64,000 nucleotides of DNA, from positions 1 to 64,000 of the forward strand of contig NZ_JAKLTO010000009.1 in NCBI RefSeq assembly GCF_022012335.1, in the 5' to 3' direction. The notes beneath the pieces are model-generated. The model had not been told where the DNA came from. It was given only the letters and a program-made list of their open reading frames with translations, and searched no databases. Position numbers and translations under genes: made by a program. This DNA comes from Flavobacterium sp. SM15. GTDB taxonomy: Bacteria; Bacteroidota; Bacteroidia; Flavobacteriales; Flavobacteriaceae. This document shows positions 44,457-52,662 of this stretch, piece after piece (the stretch's first letter is position 1; each line of letters opens with the position of its first letter).

Positions 44457-46640
44457 ATGGAAGTGCAACAATTTTATTACGATAACAAAATTGTAAAGAA
44501 GTTCCTGTATGCTTCAATCGTTTTTGGGGTAGTGGGGATGCTCGTGGGGCTTTTGATTGCCACGATGTACCTTTTCCCGAACATGACCGACGGAATTTCG
44601 TGGTTAAGCTATGGTCGTTTACGTCCTTTACATACTAATGCGGTGATTTTCGCTTTCGTAGGAAATGCGATTTTTGCCGGAATTTATTATTCCTTACAAC
44701 GATTGTTAAAAACAAGAATGTGGAGCGATGCTTTAAGTAACATCAACTTCTGGGGTTGGCAGTTAATTATAGTAGCCGCAGCAATTTCGTTGCCTTTGGG
44801 ATATACCACTTCAAAAGAGTATGCCGAGTTGGAATGGCCTATCGATATTGCAATTGCTATTATTTGGGTAGTTTTCGGTATCAACATGATCATGACGATT
44901 TTACGCCGAAGAGAGCGCCACTTGTATGTAGCCATTTGGTTTTACATTGCGACTTTCGTAACTGTTGCCGTATTGCATATTTTCAATAGTTTGGCTTTAC
45001 CGGTTGATGGTATGAAAAGTTATTCGGTTTATGCTGGGGTTCAGGATGCTTTGGTGCAATGGTGGTACGGTCACAATGCTGTTGCGTTTTTCTTGACTAC
45101 ACCATTTTTAGGGTTGATGTATTATTTCATTCCTAAGGCTGCGAATCGTCCTGTTTATTCGTATCGATTATCCATCATTCACTTTTGGTCGTTGATTTTC
45201 TTATACATCTGGGCTGGTCCTCACCACTTGTTGTACACGGCTTTACCGGATTGGGCGCAAAATTTAGGAGTTGTGTTCTCCGTAATGCTTATTGCACCAT
45301 CTTGGGGCGGTATGATCAACGGATTATTGACTCTACGCGGAGTTTGGGACAAAGTAAGAACCGAACCGATTTTAAAATTCTTCGTAGTAGCGATTACCGG
45401 TTATGGTATGGCCACTTTTGAAGGACCAATGCTTTCCCTGAAAAATGTAAACGCTATCGCACACTTTACCGATTGGATCGTTGCTCACGTTCACGTTGGA
45501 GCTTTAGCCTGGAACGGATTCATGACTTTCGGTATGATTTACTGGTTAATCCCAAGAATGACTAAAACCGAATTATACTCTAAAAAATTAGCCAACTTCC
45601 ACTTTTGGATTGGAACTTTAGGAATCATTTTATACGCATTACCAATGTATGTTGCCGGATTTGTTCAGGCACAAATGTGGAAACAGTTCAATCCTGATGG
45701 TTCATTGGTTTACGGAAACTTCCTTGAGACCGTAAAAGAAATTATGCCGATGTATGCCATGCGTGCAGTAGGAGGAACCTTGTTTATCATTGGATTGTTT
45801 GTCTTGGTATACAACATCATCATGACCGTAAAACAAGGAAAACCGGTTGAAGACGAATTAGCCGAAGCTCCAGCTTTGGTCAAAATCTCTCCAAACCGAT
45901 TAAAAGGGGAGAAATTCCACGGATGGTTGGAAAGAAAACCAATTCAGTTGACCCTTTTAGCAACGATTGCGATTTTAATTGGAGGAATCATCCAGATTGT
46001 ACCGACGCTTGTTGTAAAATCAAACATTCCAACCATTACAAGTGTAAAACCGTACACACCACTTGAATTGGAAGGTCGTGATTTGTACATCCGAGAAGGT
46101 TGTGTGGGCTGTCACTCACAAATGGTTAGACCTTTCCGTTCTGAAGTTTCCCGTTACGGAGAATATTCAAAATCAGGAGAATATGTGTATGATCACCCAT
46201 TTTTATGGGGCTCAAAACGAACCGGTCCGGATTTGATGCGTGTCGGCGGAAAATACAACGACAATTGGCATTTCAACCACATGTGGGATCCTCAAAGTAC
46301 ATCAGCCGGTTCAATTATGCCGGGTTACAAATGGCTGTTCGACAACAAACCGATGGATTATTCGAAAACGGAAGACAAAATGCGTGTCATGGTAAAATTA
46401 GGAGTGCCTTATACGGATCAAGATATTGCAAACGCTAAGAAAAGCATTGCAGCACAATCTGCTAAAATCGAGGAAAACCTTAAAAATGACCCTGATTTCG
46501 TAAAGAGTTACGAGGAAAGTATGAAAAAAGCGAAAGTAAAAGGTGAGAGTTTTGTACCGATGAAAGATCGTGAAATTACAGCACTAATTGCTTATTTACA
46601 GCGATTAGGAACCGATATCAAAGTAAAACAAGCCGAATAA
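44457..46640 (+). CDS. ccoNO: cbb3-type cytochrome c oxidase, fused subunits I and II (CcoNO)
   Basis: 727 residues in one frame. Residues 1 to about 480 are subunit I (CcoN) with some 12 helices and haem/copper histidines (LHTNAVIFAF, WWYGHNAVAFF, GPHHLLYTALPDW, HVHVGALAWN). After a membrane helix near 505-525 comes the CcoO monohaem domain with CVGCHSQMVRPFRSE near residue 551. It reduces oxygen to water with high affinity and pumps protons. The CcoN-CcoO fusion is common in Bacteroidetes. Intact, with no frameshift. Confidence 0.96.
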   Translation: MEVQQFYYDNKIVKKFLYASIVFGVVGMLVGLLIATMYLFPNMTDGISWLSYGRLRPLHTNAVIFAFVGNAIFAGIYYSLQRLLKTRMWSDALSNINFWGWQLIIVAAAISLPLGYTTSKEYAELEWPIDIAIAIIWVVFGINMIMTILRRRERHLYVAIWFYIATFVTVAVLHIFNSLALPVDGMKSYSVYAGVQDALVQWWYGHNAVAFFLTTPFLGLMYYFIPKAANRPVYSYRLSIIHFWSLIFLYIWAGPHHLLYTALPDWAQNLGVVFSVMLIAPSWGGMINGLLTLRGVWDKVRTEPILKFFVVAITGYGMATFEGPMLSLKNVNAIAHFTDWIVAHVHVGALAWNGFMTFGMIYWLIPRMTKTELYSKKLANFHFWIGTLGIILYALPMYVAGFVQAQMWKQFNPDGSLVYGNFLETVKEIMPMYAMRAVGGTLFIIGLFVLVYNIIMTVKQGKPVEDELAEAPALVKISPNRLKGEKFHGWLERKPIQLTLLATIAILIGGIIQIVPTLVVKSNIPTITSVKPYTPLELEGRDLYIREGCVGCHSQMVRPFRSEVSRYGEYSKSGEYVYDHPFLWGSKRTGPDLMRVGGKYNDNWHFNHMWDPQSTSAGSIMPGYKWLFDNKPMDYSKTEDKMRVMVKLGVPYTDQDIANAKKSIAAQSAKIEENLKNDPDFVKSYEESMKKAKVKGESFVPMKDREITALIAYLQRLGTDIKVKQAE

Positions 46641-46655
46641 TTAAAAGCACAAGTC

Positions 46656-46841
46656 ATGTTAAAATTCATCAAACACAATTTGGAAACCATCTCAGGAATT
46701 GAGATTTATCCGATCATATCGTTACTGATTTTCTTCATCTTTTTTGTTGCGCTTTATGCTTGGGTATTTACCTATAAAAAAGAAAAAATAGCCGAAATGA
46801 GTAACATTCCGTTTAACAATGATAATGCTGTAGAGTTGTAA
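46656..46841 (+). CDS. ccoQ: cbb3 oxidase subunit CcoQ-like
   Basis: 61 residues with one membrane helix (about 17-37, IYPIISLLIFFIFFVALYAW) and a short charged tail, fitting CcoQ/FixQ, which stabilises the cbb3 complex. It is recognised mainly by size, topology and position between ccoNO (15 bp) and ccoP (11 bp). Confidence 0.88.
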   Translation: MLKFIKHNLETISGIEIYPIISLLIFFIFFVALYAWVFTYKKEKIAEMSNIPFNNDNAVEL

Positions 46842-46852
46842 ATAAATAAGTT

Positions 46853-47794
46853 ATGAAAAAGTTTTTTCCAATATACGTTCGAATTCCGGTGCTTTTCGCT
46901 TTGTTTTTCATTGCGATGGAATTCTTTATCGACTCCGGTGATCGTCCGGCATTTATCAAATTTCCGATAGTTTCATTGATTCTGTTACTCTTCCTTTTTT
47001 TATTGATTGCTATGGAAGTTGTAGTAAAATCTACTAACAATGTGCTGTACAGTCTTTTAACAGAAGAACAACGAAAACAGAAAGAAATCGAAGATGAGCT
47101 TCCGTTCACAGAAACTGCTTTCTACAAAAAATGGATGCAGAAACTAACGCGTTCCCGTAAAATTGAAGAAGAAGGCGAATTGCTTCTGCATCATGATTAC
47201 GATGGTATCAAAGAACTTGACAACGTATTACCGCCATGGTGGGTGTATTTGTTCTATGCTTGTATTGCGTTTGCTTTCATCTACTTAGTTCGTTTTCATG
47301 TACTAGGACATGATGATCAAACCATGGAATTTGAAAAAGAAATGGCTGAAGCCAAAATCGCTGTGGAAGAATACAAGAAAACTGCTCCCGATTTAATGGA
47401 CAAGGAAAAAGTGACGTTGCTTACCGATGCTGCCGAATTAGCTGCCGGAAAAACCATTTTCGAAACGAATTGTGTAGCGTGTCACCGTGCAGATGCTGGA
47501 GGAGCGATCGGTCCAAACTTAACAGACAATCAATGGATTAACGGAGGCGGAATCAAAAATGTATTCAACACTATTATGGAAGGTGGTCGCGCCGGAAAAG
47601 GAATGGTGCCTTGGAAAGAAATTATCAAACCTTCTGATATTCAGAAAGTAGCGAGTTACGTGTTGAGTTTACAAGGAAGCAATCCAAAAGCCGGAAAAGC
47701 TCCTGAAGGCGAAGTTTGGGTGGATGAAAATGCTCCAAAAACCGCTTCTGATAAAAATGTTGCCGCTGCACCTTCAAGTGAAGTTTTAAAATAA
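46853..47794 (+). CDS. ccoP: cbb3 oxidase subunit III (CcoP), single c-haem form
   Basis: 313 residues. Two N-terminal hydrophobic segments (about 8-25, 40-59) are followed by the FixP N-terminal motif ELDNVLPPWWVYLFY and a third helix, then a soluble cytochrome c domain with CVACHRADAGGAIGPNLTD near residue 207 and GGRAGKGMVPW for the axial methionine. Only one CxxCH is present, whereas proteobacterial CcoP normally has two. It passes electrons to CcoO. The tail is Ala/Lys rich. Confidence 0.94.
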   Translation: MKKFFPIYVRIPVLFALFFIAMEFFIDSGDRPAFIKFPIVSLILLLFLFLLIAMEVVVKSTNNVLYSLLTEEQRKQKEIEDELPFTETAFYKKWMQKLTRSRKIEEEGELLLHHDYDGIKELDNVLPPWWVYLFYACIAFAFIYLVRFHVLGHDDQTMEFEKEMAEAKIAVEEYKKTAPDLMDKEKVTLLTDAAELAAGKTIFETNCVACHRADAGGAIGPNLTDNQWINGGGIKNVFNTIMEGGRAGKGMVPWKEIIKPSDIQKVASYVLSLQGSNPKAGKAPEGEVWVDENAPKTASDKNVAAAPSSEVLK

Positions 47795-47800
47795 AAAAGT

Positions 47801-49219
47801 ATGTCCAATTTACCTGATGAAAGTTTTAGAGATACCATTGCCACTATAGATGAAGAGGGAAAACGCGCCTGGATTTTTCCTAAAATTCCAAAAGGAAAGT
47901 TATATGAAAAAAGAAAGCTGGTAAGTTATTTTTTGTTGGCCTTTCTGTTTTCGGCACCGTTTGTGAAAATCAACGGAAATCAGTTCTTACTGTTTAACAT
48001 TATGGAGCGGAAGTTCTCGATTTTCGGGTTTCCGTTTTGGCCACAGGATTTTCATTTGGTGGTAATTTCGATGATCATCGGAGTAGTGGGACTGGCTTTG
48101 TTTACAGTTGCTTTCGGACGTATTTTCTGCGGATGGTTTTGCCCGCAAACAATTTTCATGGAAATGCTTTTCCGAAGAATCGAATTTTGGATTGAAGGCG
48201 ATCGAGGCGCACAGATAAAGCTCAATAAACAGGAATGGAATGCTGAGAAAATCAGGAAGAAAACGACGAAATGGTTTTTGTTTTTCATTGCTTCTTTTGC
48301 AATTGCCAATGTGTTTTTAGCGTATTTGGTTGGAAGTGATCAGGTTTTGGATATGGTGCGACAAGGACCATTTCACAATGTAAGTACGCTTATCGCCTTA
48401 TTGATTTTTACTGCGGTTTTCTACTTTATTTATGCATGGTTTCGCGAGCAAGTATGTATCATTGCCTGTCCTTACGGAAGAATGCAAGGGGTTTTGCTCG
48501 ACAATAAAACGATAAATGTGGCGTACGACCATGTACGTGGTGAAGGTGCTTCGGGAAGAGCAAAATTCAAAAAAAACGAAGACCGAAAAATGTTCGGAAA
48601 AGGTGATTGTATTGATTGTCATCAATGTGTAAACGTTTGCCCGACCGGAATTGATATTCGAAACGGAGTTCAGTTGGAATGTATTAACTGTACTGCTTGT
48701 ATCGACGAATGTGATCTCATCATGGAAAGTGTAAATCTTCCGAAAGGTTTGATTCGCTATGCTTCCGAAAATGAAATTGTGAAGAAGGAGAAATTCGTTT
48801 TCACAACAAGAATGAAAGGCTATACTGCGGTTTTAGCGATTTTGATTGGCGTGTTAATCGGGATGCTGTTTTTAAGAAATGATGTCGAAGCTACGGTATT
48901 GCGACTTCCGGGGCAATTGTTTCAACATAAAGGCGAGAACATCAGCAATGTGTTTACCTATAAAGTGGTGAACAAAACGGTACGCGATTTTGATAACGTT
49001 CATTTCAGATTGGCAACTCCGAAAGGGGAAATTAAGATGGTGGGAAAAGAAAATTTTAAAGTGGAAAAAGAAGGCATGGCGCAAGGAACCTTGTTTGTGG
49101 AAATTAATCCGGCTTTCTTAAAAGGCGATAAAACCAAAATTACCATTGAAGTATATAATGATAAAGAACTTCTGGAAACTACAACAACAAATTTTTTAGG
49201 GCCAAGAAGTTTTGATTAA
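47801..49219 (+). CDS. ccoG: cbb3 assembly polyferredoxin CcoG (RdxA/FixG)
   Basis: 472 residues with several membrane helices and two four-cysteine clusters: GDCIDCHQCVNVCPTGIDIR and LECINCTACIDECD near residues 268-310, binding [4Fe-4S] centres. Cysteines in CGWFCPQ near residue 107 lie next to a helix. A C-terminal Ig-like domain follows (about 345-472). CcoG reduces Cu(II) to Cu(I) for cbb3 assembly. It starts 6 bp after ccoP. A structured repeat fills the gap to ccoH. Confidence 0.95.
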   Translation: MSNLPDESFRDTIATIDEEGKRAWIFPKIPKGKLYEKRKLVSYFLLAFLFSAPFVKINGNQFLLFNIMERKFSIFGFPFWPQDFHLVVISMIIGVVGLALFTVAFGRIFCGWFCPQTIFMEMLFRRIEFWIEGDRGAQIKLNKQEWNAEKIRKKTTKWFLFFIASFAIANVFLAYLVGSDQVLDMVRQGPFHNVSTLIALLIFTAVFYFIYAWFREQVCIIACPYGRMQGVLLDNKTINVAYDHVRGEGASGRAKFKKNEDRKMFGKGDCIDCHQCVNVCPTGIDIRNGVQLECINCTACIDECDLIMESVNLPKGLIRYASENEIVKKEKFVFTTRMKGYTAVLAILIGVLIGMLFLRNDVEATVLRLPGQLFQHKGENISNVFTYKVVNKTVRDFDNVHFRLATPKGEIKMVGKENFKVEKEGMAQGTLFVEINPAFLKGDKTKITIEVYNDKELLETTTTNFLGPRSFD

Positions 49220-49240
49220 AAAAGGAGTTTAGAAACAATA

Positions 49241-49341
49241 GAATGGTTCGCTTTTAGCCCTGATGGCAGTGGCATCCTCCCGGTTTCGGGAGATAGAACG
49301 GACAGCAGGAATTACGTTTTTAAGTACAAACCAAACCATTC
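49241..49341 (+). ncRNA. Structured repeat copy 3 (flavo-1-like), sense within the cco operon
   Basis: Outer stem GAATGGTT/AACCATTC (49241-49248, 49334-49341), conserved CCCTGATGGCAGTGGCATC, hairpin CTCCCG/CGGGAG with a GTTT loop (49277-49292), then GGACAGCAGGA. It is on the transcribed strand between ccoG and ccoH, 22 nt after one and 19 nt before the other. Confidence 0.65.
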
Positions 49342-49360
49342 GCTTCAAAAAATAAGGATT

Positions 49361-49807
49361 ATGAAAATTAATTGGGGAACAGGAATTGTCATTGCTTTCG
49401 GGCTGTTTATGACGTTTATTTTGTACTTCGTGTTTAAAGTACAATCCGATTCGCAGTATGACCACGAGATGGTTACTGAGGAATATTATAAAAAAGAATT
49501 AGTATTTCAGCAGCAGTTGGATAAATCGCAACACGCTTACGATTTAAAAGACAAACTGATGATAACTTCTCAAAAGGATGGCTTACTGATAAGCTTTCCG
49601 AAAACATTTGATTATACTAAAATTAAAGGTAAAGTGTCCTTTTACAGACCGTCCAACCAGAAAATGGATTTTGAGAAAACCATCTCCTTATCCGATTCAA
49701 ATTTGCTCATACCTAAAACAGATTTGGTGGGCGGTCGTTGGGACATTACCATTGATTGGGAATATGAAGGCGTTGGGTATTTGAACAAACAGAATGTGAA
49801 TTTATAA
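49361..49807 (+). CDS. ccoH: FixH/CcoH family protein
   Basis: 148 residues: one membrane helix near the start (WGTGIVIAFGLFMTFILYFVFKV) and a periplasmic Ig-like domain (SFYRPSNQKMDFEKTISL; LVGGRWDITIDWEYEG). FixH/CcoH is required for stable cbb3 assembly. Position between ccoG and a TauE/SafE-type gene, 1 bp away, fits. It is separated from ccoG by the structured repeat, which could uncouple its expression. Confidence 0.9.
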   Translation: MKINWGTGIVIAFGLFMTFILYFVFKVQSDSQYDHEMVTEEYYKKELVFQQQLDKSQHAYDLKDKLMITSQKDGLLISFPKTFDYTKIKGKVSFYRPSNQKMDFEKTISLSDSNLLIPKTDLVGGRWDITIDWEYEGVGYLNKQNVNL

Positions 49808-49808
49808 T

Positions 49809-50510
49809 ATGATTTTTTCGGGGTTCATACTAGGGTTAATCAGCAGTTTGCATTGCATTGGGATGTGTGGTCCCATTGCAATGATGCTGCCGCTTGATCA
49901 TAAGAATCCTGCTAAAAAGACAGTACAGCTTTTAACGTATCATTCCGGAAGAGTAGTAGCCTACATGATTTTCGGCTTGGTTTTTGGTTTGTTGGGCAAA
50001 GGGCTTTTTCTGGCGGGAATGCAGCAGCAGTTGTCTGTTGTCATTGGCATTTTGATGATTGCATTCGTACTTATTCCGGAGAAAGTTCTCGCCCAATATA
50101 ATTTTTCAAAACCAGTTTTTAGACTGATTTCAAACGTGAAAACTTCTTTAGGGAATCAATTTAAAAAACGAAGTTATAAAGCCTTGTTTACCATTGGGTT
50201 ATTGAACGGTTTTTTGCCTTGCGGATTGGTGTATGTGGCTTTATTCGGGGCGATTGCCATGCAAAATGAACTACTTGGAGTAGGTTATATGTTGCTTTAC
50301 GGATTAGGAACAATTCCGATGATGAGCGCTGTGGTTTATGTTTCCAATTTAGTAACAGTTCCGATGCGTAACAGGATTCAGAAAGTCATTCCTTTTGTTG
50401 CGGTTTTTATCGGAATGTTATTCATTATGCGCGGTTTAGGATTGGGAATTCCTTATGTTTCGCCAAGTGATTTGAGCCTTTTTGTGCAAAACAATCCGGT
50501 TTGCCGCTAA
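49809..50510 (+). CDS. TauE/SafE-type membrane protein of the cbb3 cluster
   Basis: 233 residues with about six hydrophobic segments. Conserved pieces include GLISSLHCIGMCGPIAMMLPL near the start (His and two Cys close to a helix, a possible copper site) and LNGFLPCGLVYVALFGAIA (LPCG). This COG2836-like family recurs in cbb3 clusters and has been linked to copper delivery. The stop codon abuts the stop codon of the convergent gene at 50511. Confidence 0.85.
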   Translation: MIFSGFILGLISSLHCIGMCGPIAMMLPLDHKNPAKKTVQLLTYHSGRVVAYMIFGLVFGLLGKGLFLAGMQQQLSVVIGILMIAFVLIPEKVLAQYNFSKPVFRLISNVKTSLGNQFKKRSYKALFTIGLLNGFLPCGLVYVALFGAIAMQNELLGVGYMLLYGLGTIPMMSAVVYVSNLVTVPMRNRIQKVIPFVAVFIGMLFIMRGLGLGIPYVSPSDLSLFVQNNPVCR

Positions 50511-51086
50511 TTACTTTTTAAGCGCTTCCCGAACTATTCTTCGGAGTTCCGGCACAACTTCTTCTTCAAACCAAGGATTTTTCTTTTGCCATAATTTGTT
50601 TCTTGGTGATGGATGTACAAGGGGTAAAAACTTAGGCAGAAATTCTTTGTAATGCTCAACGTTTTCCGTTAAATTCTTATACGATTTGTCTTTTAGATAA
50701 TATTTATGCGCATAATTTCCGATGAGTAGAATGAGTTTCACATCAGTAACTTGTTCTAAAATAAGTTGATGCCATAACGGCGCGCATTCCGGTCTTGGCG
50801 GTAAATCCCCCGATTTTCCTTTTCCGGGATAACAGAAACCCATCGGCATAATCCCAAAAATCGAAGTATCATAAAACTGATTTCGGTCTACATTGAGCCA
50901 ACGACGTAATTCTTCACCACTGGCATCGTTCCAGGGGATTCCGCTTTGATGTGCTTTGGTGCCCGGAGCCTGACCAATAATAATAATTTTTGATTCCCTA
51001 CTAATGGACAAAACCGGTTTCGGCTCATTCGGCAGGAACTCTTTGCAGATAATACATTGCTCTATTTTTTGAAGTAAATCTTCCAT
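50511..51086 (-). CDS. Uracil-DNA glycosylase family protein
   Basis: 191 residues of the UDG superfamily. Motif 1 is GQAPGTKAHQSGIPWNDASGEELRRWL, and the C-terminal loop is LPLVHPSPRN, both expected for base-excision enzymes; the N-terminal CIICKEFL pair resembles part of a metal or cluster site. It would remove uracil or a damaged base. It sits between two oxygen-related genes with no obvious functional link. The stop codon directly abuts the convergent gene. Confidence 0.85.
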   Translation of the reverse strand: MEDLLQKIEQCIICKEFLPNEPKPVLSISRESKIIIIGQAPGTKAHQSGIPWNDASGEELRRWLNVDRNQFYDTSIFGIMPMGFCYPGKGKSGDLPPRPECAPLWHQLILEQVTDVKLILLIGNYAHKYYLKDKSYKNLTENVEHYKEFLPKFLPLVHPSPRNKLWQKKNPWFEEEVVPELRRIVREALKK

Positions 51087-51130
51087 AACAGGTTTGACTT
51101 ACTTCAAAAGTAAGATTTATTTCTTTGTGA

Positions 51131-52495
51131 TTAAACCGTCATAGAGAACAATTGGGTTTGTGGCGCTTTGCGTTTTAAACGTAAATCGAAAGCCATACAG
51201 ATGTTGCGCACAAATGGTTTTCCTTTTTCGGTAACGGTAATGGCATTGTGTTGAATAACAAGTAAACCATCTTTTTCCATTTCCTGCAATTGTGCTATAA
51301 CTTCGGGTAATTCTTCAAAAAACAAATAATTTTCATCCCAAGAAGTTGTGAATTGACACATCAGATTTAAGATATGCTTGCGGATGGTCAAATCTTCATC
51401 ATTTAAAATATGACCTTTAAAAACAGGTATTTCATTGATTTCCAATCGTGTGTAATAATCTTCCAATGATTTTTCATTCTGAGCAAAACCATACCAGCTG
51501 TCACTAATGGAGGAAACACCTAAACCAATCATTAGTTGGGTTTTAGAAGAAGTGTATCCCATAAAATTACGGTGCAGTTTCCCTTCCTGAAACGCCTGAA
51601 ACATACTGTCTTTTTTATGTGCAAAATGATCCATGCCGATTTCATGATAGCCTTTTTTAGCTAAAAGCTGTTTTCCGATTTCATAAAGACGACGTTTTTC
51701 ATCGTCTTTAGGAACGTCTTGATCTTTAAAACCGCGTTGTCCGTTACCTTTAATCCAGGGAACATGGGCATAACTGTAAAAAGCTAATCGGTCAGGGGAA
51801 AGCGCTTTGGTTTTTTCAATCGTATCTACAATATTTTCAAGGGTTTGGAAGGGTAAACCGAAAATCAAATCGTGTGAAATGGAGGTGTAACCAATCTCTT
51901 TGGCCCAAAACGTAACTTTCGCCACATTGTGGAACGGCTGAATTCTATGAATCGCATTTTGCACTTTTTCAGAATAGTCCTGAACCCCAAAACTTACTCT
52001 TCGAAAACCTAAATCAAATAATTTCTGAAGATGTTCACGTGTAGTATTGTTGGGATGTCCTTCAAAGCTGAATTCGTATTCCTCTGCTTTTTCTGCGCGT
52101 TTGAAAATTCCGGTGATGAGGTTTTCAAGGTTCTTCGGTGAGAAAAACGTCGGAGTTCCGCCGCCTAAATGAATTTCTTTGATAATTGGTTTTTCCGGAA
52201 ACAAATCGCAGTACAAATTCCATTCTTTCAGAACCGCTTCAATGTAAGGATGTTCCACTTCATGACGTTTGGTAATACGTTTATGACAACCGCAAAACGT
52301 ACACAAGCTTTCGCAAAAAGGTAAATGGATATACAAACTAATACCTTCGGAATCATTGCTTTCGGAAAACGATTTTATAAAGCTGTTTTTCCAGTTTTCC
52401 AATGAAAAAGATGTTTCGTCCCAATACGGAACCGTTGGATAACTCGTGTATCGCGGCCCTGGAACGTTATATTTTTGAACTAATGAAGTGGTCAT
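51131..52495 (-). CDS. hemN: Oxygen-independent coproporphyrinogen III oxidase
   Basis: 454 residues from MTTSLVQKYNVPGPRYTSYPT at 52495; an ATG 15 codons upstream lies over promoter DNA. The radical-SAM cluster motif is CESLCTFCGC, with HLGGGTPTF and SFGVQDYSEKVQNAIHRIQP. HemN converts coproporphyrinogen III to protoporphyrinogen IX without oxygen. The FNR-like box and -7 element upstream fit induction at low oxygen together with the cco genes. Confidence 0.96.
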   Translation of the reverse strand: MTTSLVQKYNVPGPRYTSYPTVPYWDETSFSLENWKNSFIKSFSESNDSEGISLYIHLPFCESLCTFCGCHKRITKRHEVEHPYIEAVLKEWNLYCDLFPEKPIIKEIHLGGGTPTFFSPKNLENLITGIFKRAEKAEEYEFSFEGHPNNTTREHLQKLFDLGFRRVSFGVQDYSEKVQNAIHRIQPFHNVAKVTFWAKEIGYTSISHDLIFGLPFQTLENIVDTIEKTKALSPDRLAFYSYAHVPWIKGNGQRGFKDQDVPKDDEKRRLYEIGKQLLAKKGYHEIGMDHFAHKKDSMFQAFQEGKLHRNFMGYTSSKTQLMIGLGVSSISDSWYGFAQNEKSLEDYYTRLEINEIPVFKGHILNDEDLTIRKHILNLMCQFTTSWDENYLFFEELPEVIAQLQEMEKDGLLVIQHNAITVTEKGKPFVRNICMAFDLRLKRKAPQTQLFSMTV

Positions 52496-52515
52496 ATTCA
52501 ATGAATTTACAAGCT

Positions 52516-52523
52516 CAAAATTA
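52516..52523 (-). promoter_or_regulatory. hemN promoter -7 element
   Basis: TAATTTTG on the minus strand, identical to the ccoS -7 box, about 20 nt before the hemN ATG. Confidence 0.65.
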
Positions 52524-52545
52524 CTTTGGCGAGTTCGCATTTAAA

Positions 52546-52559
52546 ATGATATTTGTCAT
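52546..52559 (-). promoter_or_regulatory. FNR-like box 3, upstream of hemN
   Basis: ATGAC-AAAT-ATCAT on the minus strand, followed by exactly 22 nt and then TAATTTTG. Spacing is the same as at boxes 1 and 2. Confidence 0.75.
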
Positions 52560-52662
52560 GTTGGCAGTTGTAGAATAAATATTGTTAGAATAACCTGAAA
52601 TTCCTTTTTTATTAGTAATATTGATGTCCGTAAGCGAAAGGCATAAACCGCTTGGTTTTACT

